Source: Aphrophora alni
Taxonomy: Eukaryota; Arthropoda; Insecta; Hemiptera; Aphrophoridae
NCBI GenBank assembly: GCA_963513935.1
Contig: OY740773.1
Span: forward strand, 102,533,291 to 102,597,290
Reading direction: 5' to 3'
Length of the DNA: 64,000 bases
Both the position numbers and the translations under genes were made by a program. The notes under the pieces were generated by a model. That model was not told the origin of the DNA. It saw only the letters and a list, made by a program, of their open reading frames with translations, and did no database searches. Below are positions 51,101 to 53,351 of this stretch, piece by piece; the first letter of the stretch is position 1; the number at the start of each line of letters is the position of its first letter.

Positions 51101-53329
51101 TTTTACCAGACGACATTATAAATTATAACAATAGACGAGTATTATAAAAATATATAAACATAGGAAAAACACAATCACTTATAATCACTCACAATAATTA
51201 ACTCACATAAAAATATTTGTAATTTTTCTTCTAATTCCCCTGTGTTTGTCAACACAAAGGGAGGGGACGCTGTTGTAGTCTGTAAACAGAGACAGACAGA
51301 TTATTGAAAGGTTGTATCATAATAAATCTTTGACCTTGGTTATTCTACTATAGTTTCAAAAAACATTCGGTTATATTAAACGCAAAAGTGTAGGTTTATC
51401 TAAAACGATCTGATTGCTAAAGCTGAGTTCGAGTCCGATGCGCATAATCATTCTGCGCAGATACTCGATTTCGAAATAATAATACGAATATTGAAATCAT
51501 TCGAAGCCGAGTATTGCGAGTATCCATTTCACCCGAGTATTAACATCGCTAGCCTTAATCTTGAAATTTAATAATATAATTCGTCAGTTTACAAAATGAA
51601 AAGGTGAAAGGGCTAGAATATTTCGGTAGCCTAATACATTTGGAAGAATAAAAAAAGAGAAAAAAAAAGAAGAAAAGAAAAAAAGGGGGAATGTATATAT
51701 ACAGGGTGTCCCGGAACTCTGGAACATTTCATAAACAATGTTACTTAGGTCGAGACAAACATATTTCACAATATAAACATGGGTCTCCGGTGACTAGTTT
51801 TCCGTCTGTCGGTCTGTATGTGTTTTTTACAAAGGATTTTATAACTCAAGATTTATTTAAGATAGAAATTTAAAATTTGGATATGTACCGTAATAGGTAG
51901 AATAAGTGTATAAAATTTTGTTGCTGGAACTAAATCCATTTCAAAATGGCGGCCCTTTAAATGTTTTAGTGTCAAATTCCACGAAAACCGTTATAGCTAT
52001 AAAACATTATTAAGATAGGTAAAAGTTGCACAATTAAAAGACAAATCGAATTAGTAACGAACAGCTGATTATATATATTTAAAACCACTGGGCCAAACCT
52101 TTCGTACATTTATTAAAGTTAATAATTTGCTTACTTTGCGATATAATTATATATCCCAATAGGTTTGGCCAGATAACTATATATTATAAACACCTGGCCA
52201 AACCTTATATACATATACATATACATACATATATATAACTATCTGGTCAAACCTTTCATAAGTTTATTGAAGTTAATAATTTGAAATTAGATTAATAATA
52301 TGGAAGATTCCCAGCCTATCACATAATCTGTGATCACGGATATAAAGATTGAAATATCTTTAGTAACATATGAGATGTAAATAGGAACATTTGTCATTAT
52401 ATCTAACTTATAATACGTCGGATTTGATTTTTAGATTGTCATTTTTCAGTGATAAAAAGTGACCCCCGTAAGGAAAACATTATTTTATTCTTAGGAAGTA
52501 AGGGTGTAGTAGATGATAAAAAAATTTAAAAAAAGAAATCCCCAAAATTAGGACCCACATTTAAGTAAACAATTACCAAGAAATATTATGAAAAATGGTA
52601 TTTAATTTTTTTCAATCGAAAGCCCAAATAAAAATTGTAAAAAGAATATATAACCACTATGGATAATTGTTAACTTCCTAAGGATTGCCTAATATGTAGT
52701 CATACTAAAATTAATATTATCCTACTAAAAGTACAATAAGTTACACCTATAAATTGCAGACTATAGACCTTCAAATCATCAAATATTAAAAGGCCAGAGC
52801 AACATTTGAAGCAATTAGGCATAGGCCTACTAAGAGATATGATGTTTTCATTAATCACAGCTTATTTAAATCTAAAAACTATTGCTAAATAACTTGTTAA
52901 TGAAGACAATTTAATATAACCAAATCCTTTTGTTCAGGTTGTCTTCCAGGATTTCAATTTGGGAATGGCACAATAGGGAACTTTCATAAGCAGTAGAAAT
53001 AATAAGGAATAACGTTAAAATTATATGTTTTAAAAATGTTAAATCTCTATAAAACTGGTAAAACAAATAAAATTCCTTTGTAAATATTTTAATTAATCGT
53101 ACAAAATTATTAAAGTAGAGACATGCTTTTGACAACACGAGGCTGATGTGGCATGACGTTAATGAGTCATGTTTTACGAAAACTATTTTAATTTTCTCAT
53201 TCAGAATAACACAATGAAAAGATTAAATAATTCTGAAAATTATATTACCTCTGCTTGATCCCTAATGGCATTGTCAGTGCTAAGAAGAAATGTCAAAATT
53301 TGCTGAAATTGCTCCTGATCTGCCGCCAT
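898..53329 (-). CDS. IPO5: Importin-5 (karyopherin beta-3), 19 exons, C-terminus beyond window
   Basis: Nuclear import receptor of the importin-beta family. From family knowledge it binds ribosomal proteins, histones and other cargo in the cytoplasm, carries them through nuclear pores and releases them on RanGTP. The joined exons give 870 residues against about 1,100 in the family, so roughly 225 C-terminal residues lie left of position 1. Recognisable blocks are the N-terminal HEAT repeats with [14 protein letters not shown] (residues 57-70), [20 protein letters not shown] (about 103-122), an acidic loop [20 protein letters not shown] (about 313-332), [14 protein letters not shown] (412-425), [16 protein letters not shown] (about 554-569) and KFYFHDGVR. 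All introns are GT-AG and every junction keeps frame. The start is the first in-frame Met, in good context (AAAATGG), and matches the family's N-terminus. The gene exceeds 52 kb because its introns carry transposon debris. It lies head to head with a TBC gene. Orthology is read from sequence recall, not from a search. Confidence 0.95.
1330..1470 (+). mobile_element. Mariner transposase C-terminal relic
   Basis: The plus strand reads [20 protein letters not shown] followed by FQHCSEQ and a stop. It matches the C-terminal [18 protein letters not shown] stretch of insect mariner transposases. About 45 codons are alignable by eye, with stops after EQ. A dead fragment inside IPO5 intron 18. Confidence 0.6.
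1531..1674 (-). CDS. IPO5: IPO5 exon 18 (residues 773-820)
   Basis: Encodes [20 protein letters not shown] to [10 protein letters not shown]. It ends just inside the acidic DEDYDE/VEEE junction of the family. Acceptor TCCAG, donor GTCAGT, phase 0. Confidence 0.94.
1675..2453. other. IPO5 intron 17, no recognised content
   Basis: AT-rich intron with no coding block, repeat family or RNA gene that I can support. Confidence 0.5.
2454..2566 (-). CDS. IPO5: IPO5 exon 17 (residues 735-772)
   Basis: Encodes [20 protein letters not shown] to TELMYSMAK. Acceptor TACAG, donor GTAATC, length 113, phase 0 out. Confidence 0.93.
2567..4257. other. IPO5 intron 16, mostly featureless
   Basis: About 1.7 kb of AT-rich intron. 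The only recognisable item is a pogo-like terminus at 3862-3886, listed separately. Confidence 0.5.
3862..3886 (-). mobile_element. Pogo/Tigger-like terminal repeat, solitary
   Basis: On the minus strand it reads TACAGTAGAACTACTCGG followed by TTATCG. This is the pogo/Tigger terminus consensus with its TA target dinucleotide. I could not find the partner end nearby, so this is an old or deleted copy. Confidence 0.4.
4258..4449 (-). CDS. IPO5: IPO5 exon 16 (residues 671-735)
   Basis: Encodes [40 protein letters not shown] and [20 protein letters not shown] plus KIK. Acceptor TTTTAG, donor GTTAGT, length 192. Confidence 0.95.
4941..5167 (+). mobile_element. Foldback family A, copy 1 (227 bp, 12-bp target duplication)
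   Basis: A 12-base direct repeat AGACCTAATAGA (4929-4940 and 5168-5179) flanks the element. Inside are perfect 31-base inverted arms (4944-4974 and 5096-5126). The left arm carries a hammerhead-like motif on the minus strand. The right end is the tail shared by the family, a CTCAtAAGTCAAGCTCAAc-type segment ending in ATTTAAT. A long target duplication with an asymmetric tail points to insertion by reverse transcription rather than to a cut-and-paste MITE. That reading is inference. Confidence 0.75.
4989..5033 (-). ncRNA. Candidate type I hammerhead ribozyme (45 nt)
   Basis: Read 5' to 3' on the minus strand: GTATCA (stem I), CTGAAGA (the conserved CUGANGA core), one unpaired G, GACGAC-CTT-GTCGTT (stem II, six pairs including one G-U), GAA (core), ACGCGT (palindromic mini stem III), C (cleavage position), TGATAC (stem I, six perfect pairs). 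All core bases of a type I hammerhead are present. The deviation is the extra nucleotide between the core A and stem II. Such minimal palindromic stem III forms are known from Penelope-like elements and retrozymes and usually work as dimers. Not tested; a look-alike cannot be excluded. Confidence 0.5.
5180..6800. other. IPO5 intron 15, left part
   Basis: AT-rich. The 5310-5480 stretch carries an unstable AAAATGGACGCCATTTTGA palindromic word typical of interspersed repeats. A 62-codon open frame at 6398-6586 (plus) has no family resemblance I can name. Nothing else is supported. Confidence 0.4.
6800..6920 (+). mobile_element. Mariner transposase relic around the WxYGYD motif
   Basis: The plus strand reads [19 protein letters not shown], a stop, then WVYGYDTEI. 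It aligns by eye with the [31 protein letters not shown] region of insect mariner transposases, which contains the first catalytic Asp. That Asp (GDE) is lost here. A decayed fragment only. Confidence 0.6.
6925..7120 (+). repeat. Possible hAT-type terminus and CT-rich repeat
   Basis: Begins TAGGGATGTGCAAGCTC, which resembles hAT terminal repeats. It then repeats GCTC/GGCTCA-type words and CCTGAGCAGG/AGCCAGGCTCGG. I could not find the opposite end. Confidence 0.3.
7687..7744. repeat. 29-bp direct tandem duplication in LINE 3' UTR
   Basis: Two identical adjacent 29-base units, each starting CTCTAAATTGTATC and ending CCAATAAGT. They lie between the reverse transcriptase stop codon and the A-rich tail of the LINE copy. 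Tandem 3' UTR units are common in such elements. Confidence 0.85.
7802..8422 (-). pseudogene. LINE reverse transcriptase C-terminal fragment (206 codons open)
   Basis: Includes [38 protein letters not shown] and [20 protein letters not shown], then [18 protein letters not shown]. These are the thumb and post-polymerase blocks of jockey-clade elements. The frame is fully open, so the insertion is fairly young. The first residues (MIECSDS) are junction sequence, not a true start. It cannot make active enzyme because the catalytic core is inverted. Confidence 0.9.
8424..8885 (+). pseudogene. LINE reverse transcriptase core, inverted segment
   Basis: Contains the polymerase motifs in order: [60 protein letters not shown] and [12 protein letters not shown]. 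The catalytic ADD is intact. Opposite in orientation to its own C-terminus at 7802-8422, hence non-functional. The frame closes at a TAA just after NRIQK, one base out of phase with the following INYINSE. Confidence 0.92.
8911..9470. other. IPO5 intron 15, middle part; unassigned
   Basis: A/C-rich on the plus strand, with a 89-codon open frame at 9091-9360 that I do not recognise. Its composition (many Lys, Asn, Ser) suggests chance openness. Confidence 0.35.
9472..9735. mobile_element. Foldback family B, copy 1
   Basis: Left arm (about 9472-9607) and right arm (about 9675-9735) are inverted copies of the same sequence, with the words TTCACTTTCTCAATCAGTAG and TATTGAGAAAGTGAACAGTG. The right arm is shortened. 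Shares its arms with the elements at 26.8-27.3 and 37.9-38.2 kb. Confidence 0.75.
9736..10898. other. IPO5 intron 15, right part; nothing recognised
   Basis: AT-rich sequence with short T and TTTTC runs (10467-10505). No coding block or repeat family that I can name. Confidence 0.4.
10899..11072 (-). CDS. IPO5: IPO5 exon 15 (residues 613-671)
   Basis: Encodes [40 protein letters not shown] and [17 protein letters not shown]. Acceptor TATAG, donor GTATTT, length 174. The family matches include the KPEVALLD and [13 protein letters not shown] blocks. Confidence 0.95.
11165..12440 (+). pseudogene. Degenerate LINE reverse transcriptase fragment
   Basis: Broken plus-strand frames spell a non-LTR reverse transcriptase: [14 protein letters not shown] (catalytic YADD at 11191-11202), then [15 protein letters not shown] and [18 protein letters not shown]. 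Next come [20 protein letters not shown] and [21 protein letters not shown] later piece at 12170-12352 reads [20 protein letters not shown]. At least four stops or frameshifts interrupt it. Lies in IPO5 intron 14, antisense to the gene. Confidence 0.8.
12945..13045. repeat. Solitary arm of foldback family B
   Basis: Contains ACTACTAGGTAGTATCAAG and TGCAAGGTAAGCCTGTGTC ending in TTTCCATA, the outer end of the family B right arm (compare 27285-27345 and 38140-38190). The rest of the element is missing. Confidence 0.55.
13401..13521 (-). CDS. IPO5: IPO5 exon 14 (residues 573-613)
   Basis: Encodes [20 protein letters not shown] to [10 protein letters not shown] plus one base of Gly. The frame stays open into the intron for 32 more codons, but the family sequence and the phase of exon 15 both require the GTCAGT donor at 13400. 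Length 121. Confidence 0.92.
13792..13835. repeat. Poly(T) run, 44 bases
   Basis: An uninterrupted T run in IPO5 intron 13. On the minus strand it would be a poly(A), possibly the tail of a retroelement, but no body is recognised next to it. Confidence 0.9.
14385..14460. repeat. Palindromic GTGAGACAATG repeat
   Basis: Centred near 14420, GTGAGACAATGTTAACATTG runs into TCTCAC, a near-perfect 26-base palindrome. A further TTTGTCTCACTC copy follows. CpG-rich sequence with GCGCGC follows to 14530, unlike the surrounding AT-rich intron. Confidence 0.7.
14869..14988. repeat. Short 120-bp foldback with CTCGAG arms
   Basis: Ends GTGCAACTCGAGTGCAAAGT and GCTCACTAGTTGCAC are inverted. Inner CCTCACTCGAGAAA and TCTCTCGAGTGAGG also pair, around a central CACTCGCCTACGGCTCGTG loop. 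Transcribed, it would fold into one long hairpin. Likely a tiny DNA-transposon derivative. Confidence 0.7.
15150..15350 (+). repeat. Dispersed repeat family C, copy 1
   Basis: Shares with other copies the order AACCTCTCG, an A run, GAACATGAGTTGGTCAA, AGAGACGTGATAGGAAAGAT and GAGAGAAG. Copies occur at 20.3, 34.2, 34.5, 58.7 and 59.0 kb. Confidence 0.65.
15604..15721 (-). CDS. IPO5: IPO5 exon 13 (residues 533-572)
   Basis: Encodes [20 protein letters not shown] and [19 protein letters not shown], the most conserved stretch of the protein in this window. Acceptor TATAG, donor GTAAGG, length 118. Confidence 0.95.
15722..17009. other. IPO5 intron 12; simple repeats only
   Basis: AT-rich intron with a (TA)n stretch at about 16487-16506 and a 43-base T run at 16904-16946. 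No coding block seen. Confidence 0.5.
16904..16946. repeat. Poly(T) run, 43 bases, close to exon 12
   Basis: An uninterrupted T run that ends 63 bases from the exon 12 donor. On the gene's strand it is poly(A) shortly after the splice donor. Confidence 0.9.
17010..17110 (-). CDS. IPO5: IPO5 exon 12 (residues 500-533)
   Basis: Encodes [20 protein letters not shown] to FIAYYDT. Acceptor CACAG, donor GTGAGT, length 101 (phase 2 out). A 43-base T run lies about 60 bases beyond the donor. Confidence 0.93.
17111..18239. other. IPO5 intron 11, left part; nothing recognised
   Basis: AT-rich. A TGGTTTAGAGG word on the minus strand (about 17323-17333) resembles a tRNA-type A box of a SINE, but no matching B box is present. 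Confidence 0.4.
18240..19600. other. Strand-asymmetric segment (T/G-rich on plus strand)
   Basis: For about 1.3 kb the plus strand is rich in T and G and poor in C. It ends near an AATAAA word at about 19575. Short open frames at 18492-18674 (minus) and 19120-19356 (plus) match nothing I know. The asymmetry suggests an inserted unit, perhaps an untranslated part of a retroelement, but I cannot identify it. Confidence 0.3.
20030..21020. mobile_element. Foldback element D with hammerhead-like motif in both arms
   Basis: Arms at about 20040-20130 and 20925-21015 are inverted copies. On the minus strand the left arm reads ACATCTAATGATGGACAATA, then TGTCTGAAACGCATAAT. On the plus strand the right arm reads ACATCTGATGATGGACAATA, then GTATTCAAAACGTGTAAT. 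Both retain the CTGATGA..GAAACG layout in decayed form. A family C repeat (20276-20490) is nested inside. Stem I pairing is not preserved in either arm. Confidence 0.55.
20276..20490 (+). repeat. Dispersed repeat family C, copy 2
   Basis: Begins TCCCCTTGTTAAAAGGTAAA, then TTCCTCGATTATCATTG, GAACATAAAATAAAAGACAC, GAGTTGATGAGATAATAGG and AAGATGAAAGAGAGGATCC. It ends GGTGTGCCCCCAAGGGATCT, which may be the true 3' boundary of the unit. Confidence 0.65.
21346..21455 (-). CDS. IPO5: IPO5 exon 11 (residues 463-499)
   Basis: Encodes [20 protein letters not shown] to ILGDKFIE, matching the AALxNFxEDCPK family block. Acceptor TATAG, donor GTGAGC, length 110. Confidence 0.93.
22344..22532 (-). mobile_element. 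Foldback family A, copy 2 (189 bp, 15-bp target duplication)
   Basis: Flanked by a perfect 15-base direct repeat ATTAAAGAGAAAACA (22329-22343 and 22533-22547). The tail with GAGCTTGACTTGTGAGATAA lies at the left, so the element runs on the minus strand. Its arms share AAGATCTCACAAAAATTACG and inverted TGTAATTTTTGTGAGATC. A decayed hammerhead-like motif lies at about 22458-22500 on the plus strand (TATCACTGAGGGTGACAAC, then TTTGTCGTTGAAG), with core A and stem III lost. Confidence 0.75.
22743..22896 (-). CDS. IPO5: IPO5 exon 10 (residues 412-463)
   Basis: Encodes [20 protein letters not shown] to [10 protein letters not shown] plus the first base of a Gly codon. Two overlapping donors exist (GTAGGT then GTATTT, four bases apart); only the first keeps frame into exon 11. 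Length 154. Confidence 0.94.
22960..24175. repeat. Degenerate ~360-bp tandem duplication, AT-rich
   Basis: Two diverged copies (about 23330-23690 and 23690-24020) share ordered words such as ATGCATAGAATT, TTTTCAAAAT and TACGAAAAAAGGTAAAATG. Unit ends are vague. A 108-codon frame at 22964-23290 is hydrophobic and unassigned. Lies in IPO5 intron 9. Confidence 0.5.
24456..24564 (-). CDS. IPO5: IPO5 exon 9 (residues 375-411)
   Basis: Encodes [18 protein letters not shown] through [11 protein letters not shown]. Acceptor TCCCAG, donor GTAAGT, length 109, phase 0 out. Confidence 0.94.
25000..25420 (+). pseudogene. Mariner transposase relic, central region
   Basis: Broken plus-strand frames give [12 protein letters not shown], then an [20 protein letters not shown] stretch, followed by [11 protein letters not shown] and AMLAIFI. 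This tracks the mariner order DLLQTNND, GDESWxYGYDxETKxQSxxWK, PRPKKxRxxxSNVK and MLxVFFD. Many stops and shifts are present and the catalytic Asp context is eroded. Confidence 0.55.
25696..25818 (-). CDS. IPO5: IPO5 exon 8 (residues 334-375)
   Basis: Completes a split Ser codon and encodes [20 protein letters not shown] to NPDWKYR. The [10 protein letters not shown] and NPDWKYRHAAL blocks are strong family matches. Acceptor GACAG, donor GTATGT, length 123. Confidence 0.95.
26768..27347. mobile_element. Foldback family B, copy 2 (most complete, ~580 bp)
   Basis: Outer ends TTTTGTATGGATGGGAGACA and TGTCTCCTATCCATACAAAA are inverted, and the arms pair for about 150 bases. The centre (26925-27090) holds about three 64-base direct repeats with the words TTAATC..GAT and CTGTGCTGAGTGTTGAATCA. 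No open frame, so non-autonomous. Confidence 0.8.
26925..27090. repeat. ~64-bp direct tandem repeat within foldback B
   Basis: Units start near GACTGAATTG and run through AATCxxxGATxxATCTGTGC, then TGAGTGTTGAATCACAGA. About two and a half copies with a few mismatches. Confidence 0.7.
27412..27490 (+). mobile_element. Pogo-like terminus (CAGTAAAACTTCTATAGTTC)
   Basis: TACAGTAAAACTTCTATAG followed by TTCGACAC resembles a pogo/Tigger terminal repeat with a TA target. I could not find its inverted partner in the window. Confidence 0.4.
27586..27645 (+). mobile_element. Tigger-like terminus (CAGCAGAGCCGCGGTTATCC)
   Basis: TACAGCAGAGCCGCGGTTAT followed by CCGAGCC is close to the Tigger/pogo terminal repeat, with TA upstream. 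Only one end was identified; the DNA to about 28.9 kb might be its decayed body. Confidence 0.45.
27646..29741. other. IPO5 intron 7, right part; unassigned
   Basis: AT-rich. Islands of higher GC at 28490-28610 and 28750-28890 (open for 60 codons at 28754-28936, plus) match no family I recognise. A short (ACAT)n tract lies at about 29433-29447. Confidence 0.4.
29742..29953 (-). CDS. IPO5: IPO5 exon 7 (residues 264-334), acidic loop
   Basis: Encodes [20 protein letters not shown], then [12 protein letters not shown] and the acidic segment [20 protein letters not shown]. In importin-beta proteins such an acidic loop contributes to Ran or cargo handling (family knowledge). Acceptor AACAG, donor GTAAGG, length 212 (phase 2 out). 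Confidence 0.94.
30041..30166 (-). CDS. IPO5: IPO5 exon 6 (residues 222-263)
   Basis: Encodes [20 protein letters not shown] to IITMCMK, a HEAT helix pair. Acceptor TTTTAG, donor GTAAGA, phase 0. Only an 87-base intron separates it from exon 7, the shortest intron of the gene here. Confidence 0.92.
30605..30624. repeat. Poly(A) run, 20 bases, beside foldback A copy 3
   Basis: An uninterrupted A run directly next to the left end of the foldback element. Confidence 0.85.
30630..30889 (+). mobile_element. Foldback family A, copy 3 (full two-armed form, ~260 bp)
   Basis: The long inverted arms (30630-30738 and about 30742-30860) pair almost throughout, with a short loop near 30740. The family tail (ATTATCTCACAAATCAAGCT to TATTTATTTATA) follows at the right. 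Each arm holds CTGAnGA-T-GGCGAC-TTT-GTTGTT-GAAAC: minus strand in the left arm (about 30675-30720), plus strand in the right arm (about 30755-30810). Flanks do not show a clean target duplication. Confidence 0.75.
30755..30810 (+). ncRNA. Hammerhead-like motif, decayed
   Basis: CATGTATCA, CTGAGGA, an extra T, stem GGCGAC-TTT-GTTGTT (six pairs counting three G-U), GAAAC, ATGTTT. The core is conserved, but stem I no longer pairs and stem III is weak. Compare the better-preserved motif at 4989-5033. Confidence 0.35.
31138..31456. mobile_element. Tc1/mariner-like MITE (~319 bp) next to exon 5
   Basis: Left end TGGATACCGGCGCGAATGCT and right end (reverse complement) TAGATACCGGTGCAAATGTT continue into GGCACTTG on both sides, an inverted repeat of about 28 bases with few mismatches. 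TA dinucleotides flank both ends. No coding capacity. It lies only 20 bases beyond the IPO5 exon 5 donor. Confidence 0.7.
31478..31582 (-). CDS. IPO5: IPO5 exon 5 (residues 187-221)
   Basis: Encodes [20 protein letters not shown] to LLPAIIQ in phase 0 at both ends. Acceptor TTTAG, donor GTATAA. A short inverted-repeat element sits about 20 bases beyond its donor site. Confidence 0.92.
31583..33080. other. IPO5 intron 4, right part; unassigned
   Basis: AT-rich. A GC-richer patch at 32690-32860 (with a CACGTG word at 32699-32704) stands out but matches nothing I can name. Confidence 0.35.
33087..33126. repeat. (TA)n microsatellite
   Basis: About 20 TA units in IPO5 intron 4. Confidence 0.9.
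33320..33400 (+). mobile_element. Possible Tigger-like relic
   Basis: TGCTCCCGATTATCTGCGAG followed by TGGTTGATCTGAGAGTC resembles the terminal and subterminal sequence of Tigger-type elements. One side only, no partner found. A 66-codon open frame follows (33495-33695) without recognisable motifs. Confidence 0.3.
34185..34390 (+). repeat. Dispersed repeat family C, copy 3
   Basis: AACCTCTCGGTCATCATCAC, an A run, GAGACCCATAGC, AAGAGTTGTTCAAGAGAGAT, CTGATGGGGAAAATGAAAGA. Directly followed by copy 4 in the same orientation. Confidence 0.7.
34440..34665 (+). repeat. Dispersed repeat family C, copy 4
   Basis: CTCCCCTTGTTGTTTAAAAG, AATCTCTCGATCATCATCCC, AAGAGTTGATCAAGAGAGAT, GATAGAAAAGATAGAAGAGA and GTGTAGATCCAGCTAGG. 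Lies about 90 bases from IPO5 exon 4. Confidence 0.7.
34755..34851 (-). CDS. IPO5: IPO5 exon 4 (residues 154-186)
   Basis: Completes the split Thr codon and encodes [20 protein letters not shown] to DATNYN. The PGxFGNQQ block is characteristic of importin-5. Acceptor TTTCAG, donor GTAAGT, length 97. Confidence 0.93.
34852..37870. other. IPO5 intron 3, left part; mostly unassigned
   Basis: AT-rich. A TACAGGGTTTAATAAAAAG followed by TCCCAGAACAG word at about 36060-36090 resembles a mariner-type terminus. The open frames at 35311-35613 and 37286-37471 show no family resemblance. Confidence 0.35.
35490..35600 (+). repeat. Possible tRNA-derived SINE relic
   Basis: GGGTTCAAGTCT (about 35533-35544) resembles a Pol III B box, and ATGGGTTAGATG upstream resembles an A box about 30 bases earlier. 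A loose GTTGTTGTTCC follows. No poly(A) or target duplication, so weak. Confidence 0.25.
37876..38190. mobile_element. Foldback family B, copy 3 (~315 bp)
   Basis: Inverted ends CTATGGATAGAAGACACAGG and CCTGTCTCATATCCATAC. The arms carry TTCACTTTCTCAATCAGTAG and its complement. Shorter centre than copy 2 and no tandem repeats. Confidence 0.8.
38191..40600. other. IPO5 intron 3, middle part; simple repeats only
   Basis: AT-rich with a G8 run beside an A20 run (38670-38709), a (TA)n tract near 39766-39781 and a T18 run at 40081-40098. No conserved coding block. Confidence 0.4.
40627..40938 (+). CDS. Unidentified 103-codon open frame, basic
   Basis: Opens [20 protein letters not shown] and is rich in Lys, Arg and Asn, with [20 protein letters not shown] in the centre. 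Stops at TAA 40936-40938. The region to about 41350 has higher GC and fewer T runs than the rest of the intron, which hints at former coding DNA such as a retrocopy or transposon gene. I do not recognise the family and see no promoter. It may be a chance frame. Confidence 0.2.
   Translation: MVKSKVKKDKFFDTVGLTRRNIVKLNHEKHVFINLTPRKHTPKDETWRLHKVLNKRTTRINRILSFQDKGNKELKENRRNLESIKSWSSENNENIQTRKIMFR
41358..41880. repeat. 213-bp tandem repeat, about 2.4 copies
   Basis: Unit starts TTAAACGTACCATGCTACCA. Copies begin at 41358, 41571 and 41784 (exactly 213 apart). The first two look identical by eye; the third ends after about 90 bases and carries a few changes (TTTGG for TTTCG). Such uniformity suggests a recent duplication. 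Confidence 0.9.
42575..42785 (-). pseudogene. Transposase N-terminal helix-turn-helix relic
   Basis: On the minus strand from 42780: [20 protein letters not shown], then after stops [17 protein letters not shown]. The VSxxTVxxILKE helix and preceding layout resemble the DNA-binding N-terminus of a Tc1-like or related DDE transposase. No catalytic domain was recognised nearby. Confidence 0.4.
42786..43770. other. IPO5 intron 3, right part; unassigned
   Basis: AT-rich. A GC-richer patch at 43015-43070 (CACTCGGCACGTGCATGCCG) is not explained. Nothing else is supported. Confidence 0.35.
43771..44000 (-). CDS. IPO5: IPO5 exon 3 (residues 78-154)
   Basis: Encodes [20 protein letters not shown] and [20 protein letters not shown], ending LKEAGLRMF plus two bases of a Thr codon. 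Acceptor TATAG, donor GTAAGTG, length 230 (phase 2 out). Confidence 0.95.
44440..44740 (-). pseudogene. LINE C-terminal zinc-knuckle relic
   Basis: Minus strand reads [20 protein letters not shown], a stop, then [20 protein letters not shown]. This matches the RLRIGHTxxTHxFLM..CxxCxxxxTxxHILxxC tail of many non-LTR retrotransposon ORF2 proteins. The CxxC..HxxxxC ligands are intact, although stops interrupt the frame. Confidence 0.65.
44815..45000 (+). repeat. Mariner-like terminus with A6-9G repeat
   Basis: CTCTGTTCAGAAAGTATCCA followed by GCCATTTTG resembles a mariner terminal repeat. It is interrupted by about 60 bases of (A6-9G)n (44839-44897), then CCGATTTTCGAAGCCACAAT. Confidence 0.4.
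45141..45193. repeat. Poly(T) run, 53 bases
   Basis: Longest homopolymer in the window; on the minus strand a 53-base poly(A). It produces a false poly-Lys open frame at 45001-45261. Confidence 0.95.
46400..47650 (-). mobile_element. PIF/Harbinger DNA transposon, decayed
   Basis: Minus-strand fragments in order: an N-terminal piece [20 protein letters not shown] (47451 down), then [20 protein letters not shown] (about 47050-47000, with the first catalytic Asp). NRKGYPSI follows, then the long frame 46887-46432 with [20 protein letters not shown] and [17 protein letters not shown]. The latter carries the second Asp (GDSGY) and the Glu (IERCF). This is the DDE_Tnp_4/HARBI1-type order. Stops and shifts separate the pieces. 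Terminal repeats were not identified with confidence. Confidence 0.85.
46432..46887 (-). pseudogene. Harbinger transposase C-terminal fragment
   Basis: An open frame of 151 codons carrying [40 protein letters not shown] and [17 protein letters not shown], then an acidic tail. It matches the second half of PIF/Harbinger nuclease. The annotated Met is internal; upstream frames continue the domain after disruptions. Confidence 0.88.
47651..48378. other. IPO5 intron 2, right part; nothing recognised
   Basis: AT-rich, no coding or repeat signal that I can support. Confidence 0.45.
48379..48528 (-). CDS. IPO5: IPO5 exon 2 (residues 28-77)
   Basis: Encodes [11 protein letters not shown] through [14 protein letters not shown] to FMDFFPK. 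This is the first HEAT region, and the RQMAxVLLRRL core is diagnostic of importin-5. Acceptor TTTTAG, donor GTAGGC, phase 0 at both ends. It is too fragmented by intron stops to appear as a long ORF. Confidence 0.93.
48529..49288. other. IPO5 intron 1, left part; nothing recognised
   Basis: AT-rich. The short open frames at 48906-49285 (minus) show no conserved motif. Confidence 0.45.
49291..49689. mobile_element. Pogo-like MITE (399 bp)
   Basis: Ends CAGTATCCTTTGTTAATTCG and, reversed, CAGTAATACTTTGTTAATTC, each next to TA (49289-49290 and 49690-49691). TA duplication plus CAGT termini are typical of pogo/Tigger. No coding capacity; a non-autonomous copy. Confidence 0.75.
50371..50420 (+). 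repeat. Fragment of repeat family C
   Basis: TCCCTTGTTGTTTAAGGGTA then ACTTCTTGGTTATAATAA matches the 5' end of the family C copies; the rest is absent or too diverged. Confidence 0.45.
50638..51551. mobile_element. Non-autonomous hAT element (914 bp, 8-bp target duplication)
   Basis: Begins TAGTGATGTG and ends ACATCGCTA, inverted matches of hAT type. It is flanked by perfect 8-base duplications GCCTTAAT (50630-50637 and 51552-51559). Both ends carry clusters of ACTCGG/CCGAGTATT words in both orientations, the subterminal-repeat layout expected of hAT transposase binding sites. No transposase frame inside. Confidence 0.88.
51704..51965 (+). repeat. Repeat with TACAGGGTGTCCC terminus
   Basis: TATACAGGGTGTCCCGGAAC opens a unit containing CAAAATGGCGGCCC (about 51945). 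This style of terminus is common in insect mariner-like and other interspersed repeats. The far end is not defined. Confidence 0.4.
52085..52285. repeat. CCAAACCT repeat cluster
   Basis: Two ~45-base direct copies (52091-52135 and 52240-52283) share CAAACCTTTC, then TTTATTAAAGTTAATAATTT. Two further TTTGGCC/CCAAACCT words lie between them, one inverted. Simple TA/ACAT tracts fill the gaps. Confidence 0.65.
52286..53248. other. IPO5 intron 1, right part; nothing recognised
   Basis: AT-rich DNA up to the exon 1 donor; no motif supported. Confidence 0.45.
53249..53329 (-). CDS. IPO5: IPO5 exon 1 (residues 1-27, start codon)
   Basis: Starts ATGGCGGCAGATCAGGAG and encodes [20 protein letters not shown] plus AIRDQAE. 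It ends in phase 0 at a GTAATA donor. The length and the AADQEQF-type opening fit insect and vertebrate importin-5 N-termini. Confidence 0.92.
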
Positions 53330-53351
53330 TTTCACCTTACGTCCGAAAAGA
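53330..53351. promoter_or_regulatory. 22-bp gap between divergent start codons (shared promoter region)
   Basis: Only 22 bases separate the IPO5 ATG (minus) from the proposed TBC ATG (plus). Any transcription start for one gene must lie in or beyond the coding start of the other, so the 5' untranslated regions would overlap. Two arthropod Inr-like words (TCAGTA and TCAGTG) occur at 53371-53383 on the plus strand. No TATA box is evident. Inferred, because it depends on the 44-base exon being real. Confidence 0.4.
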
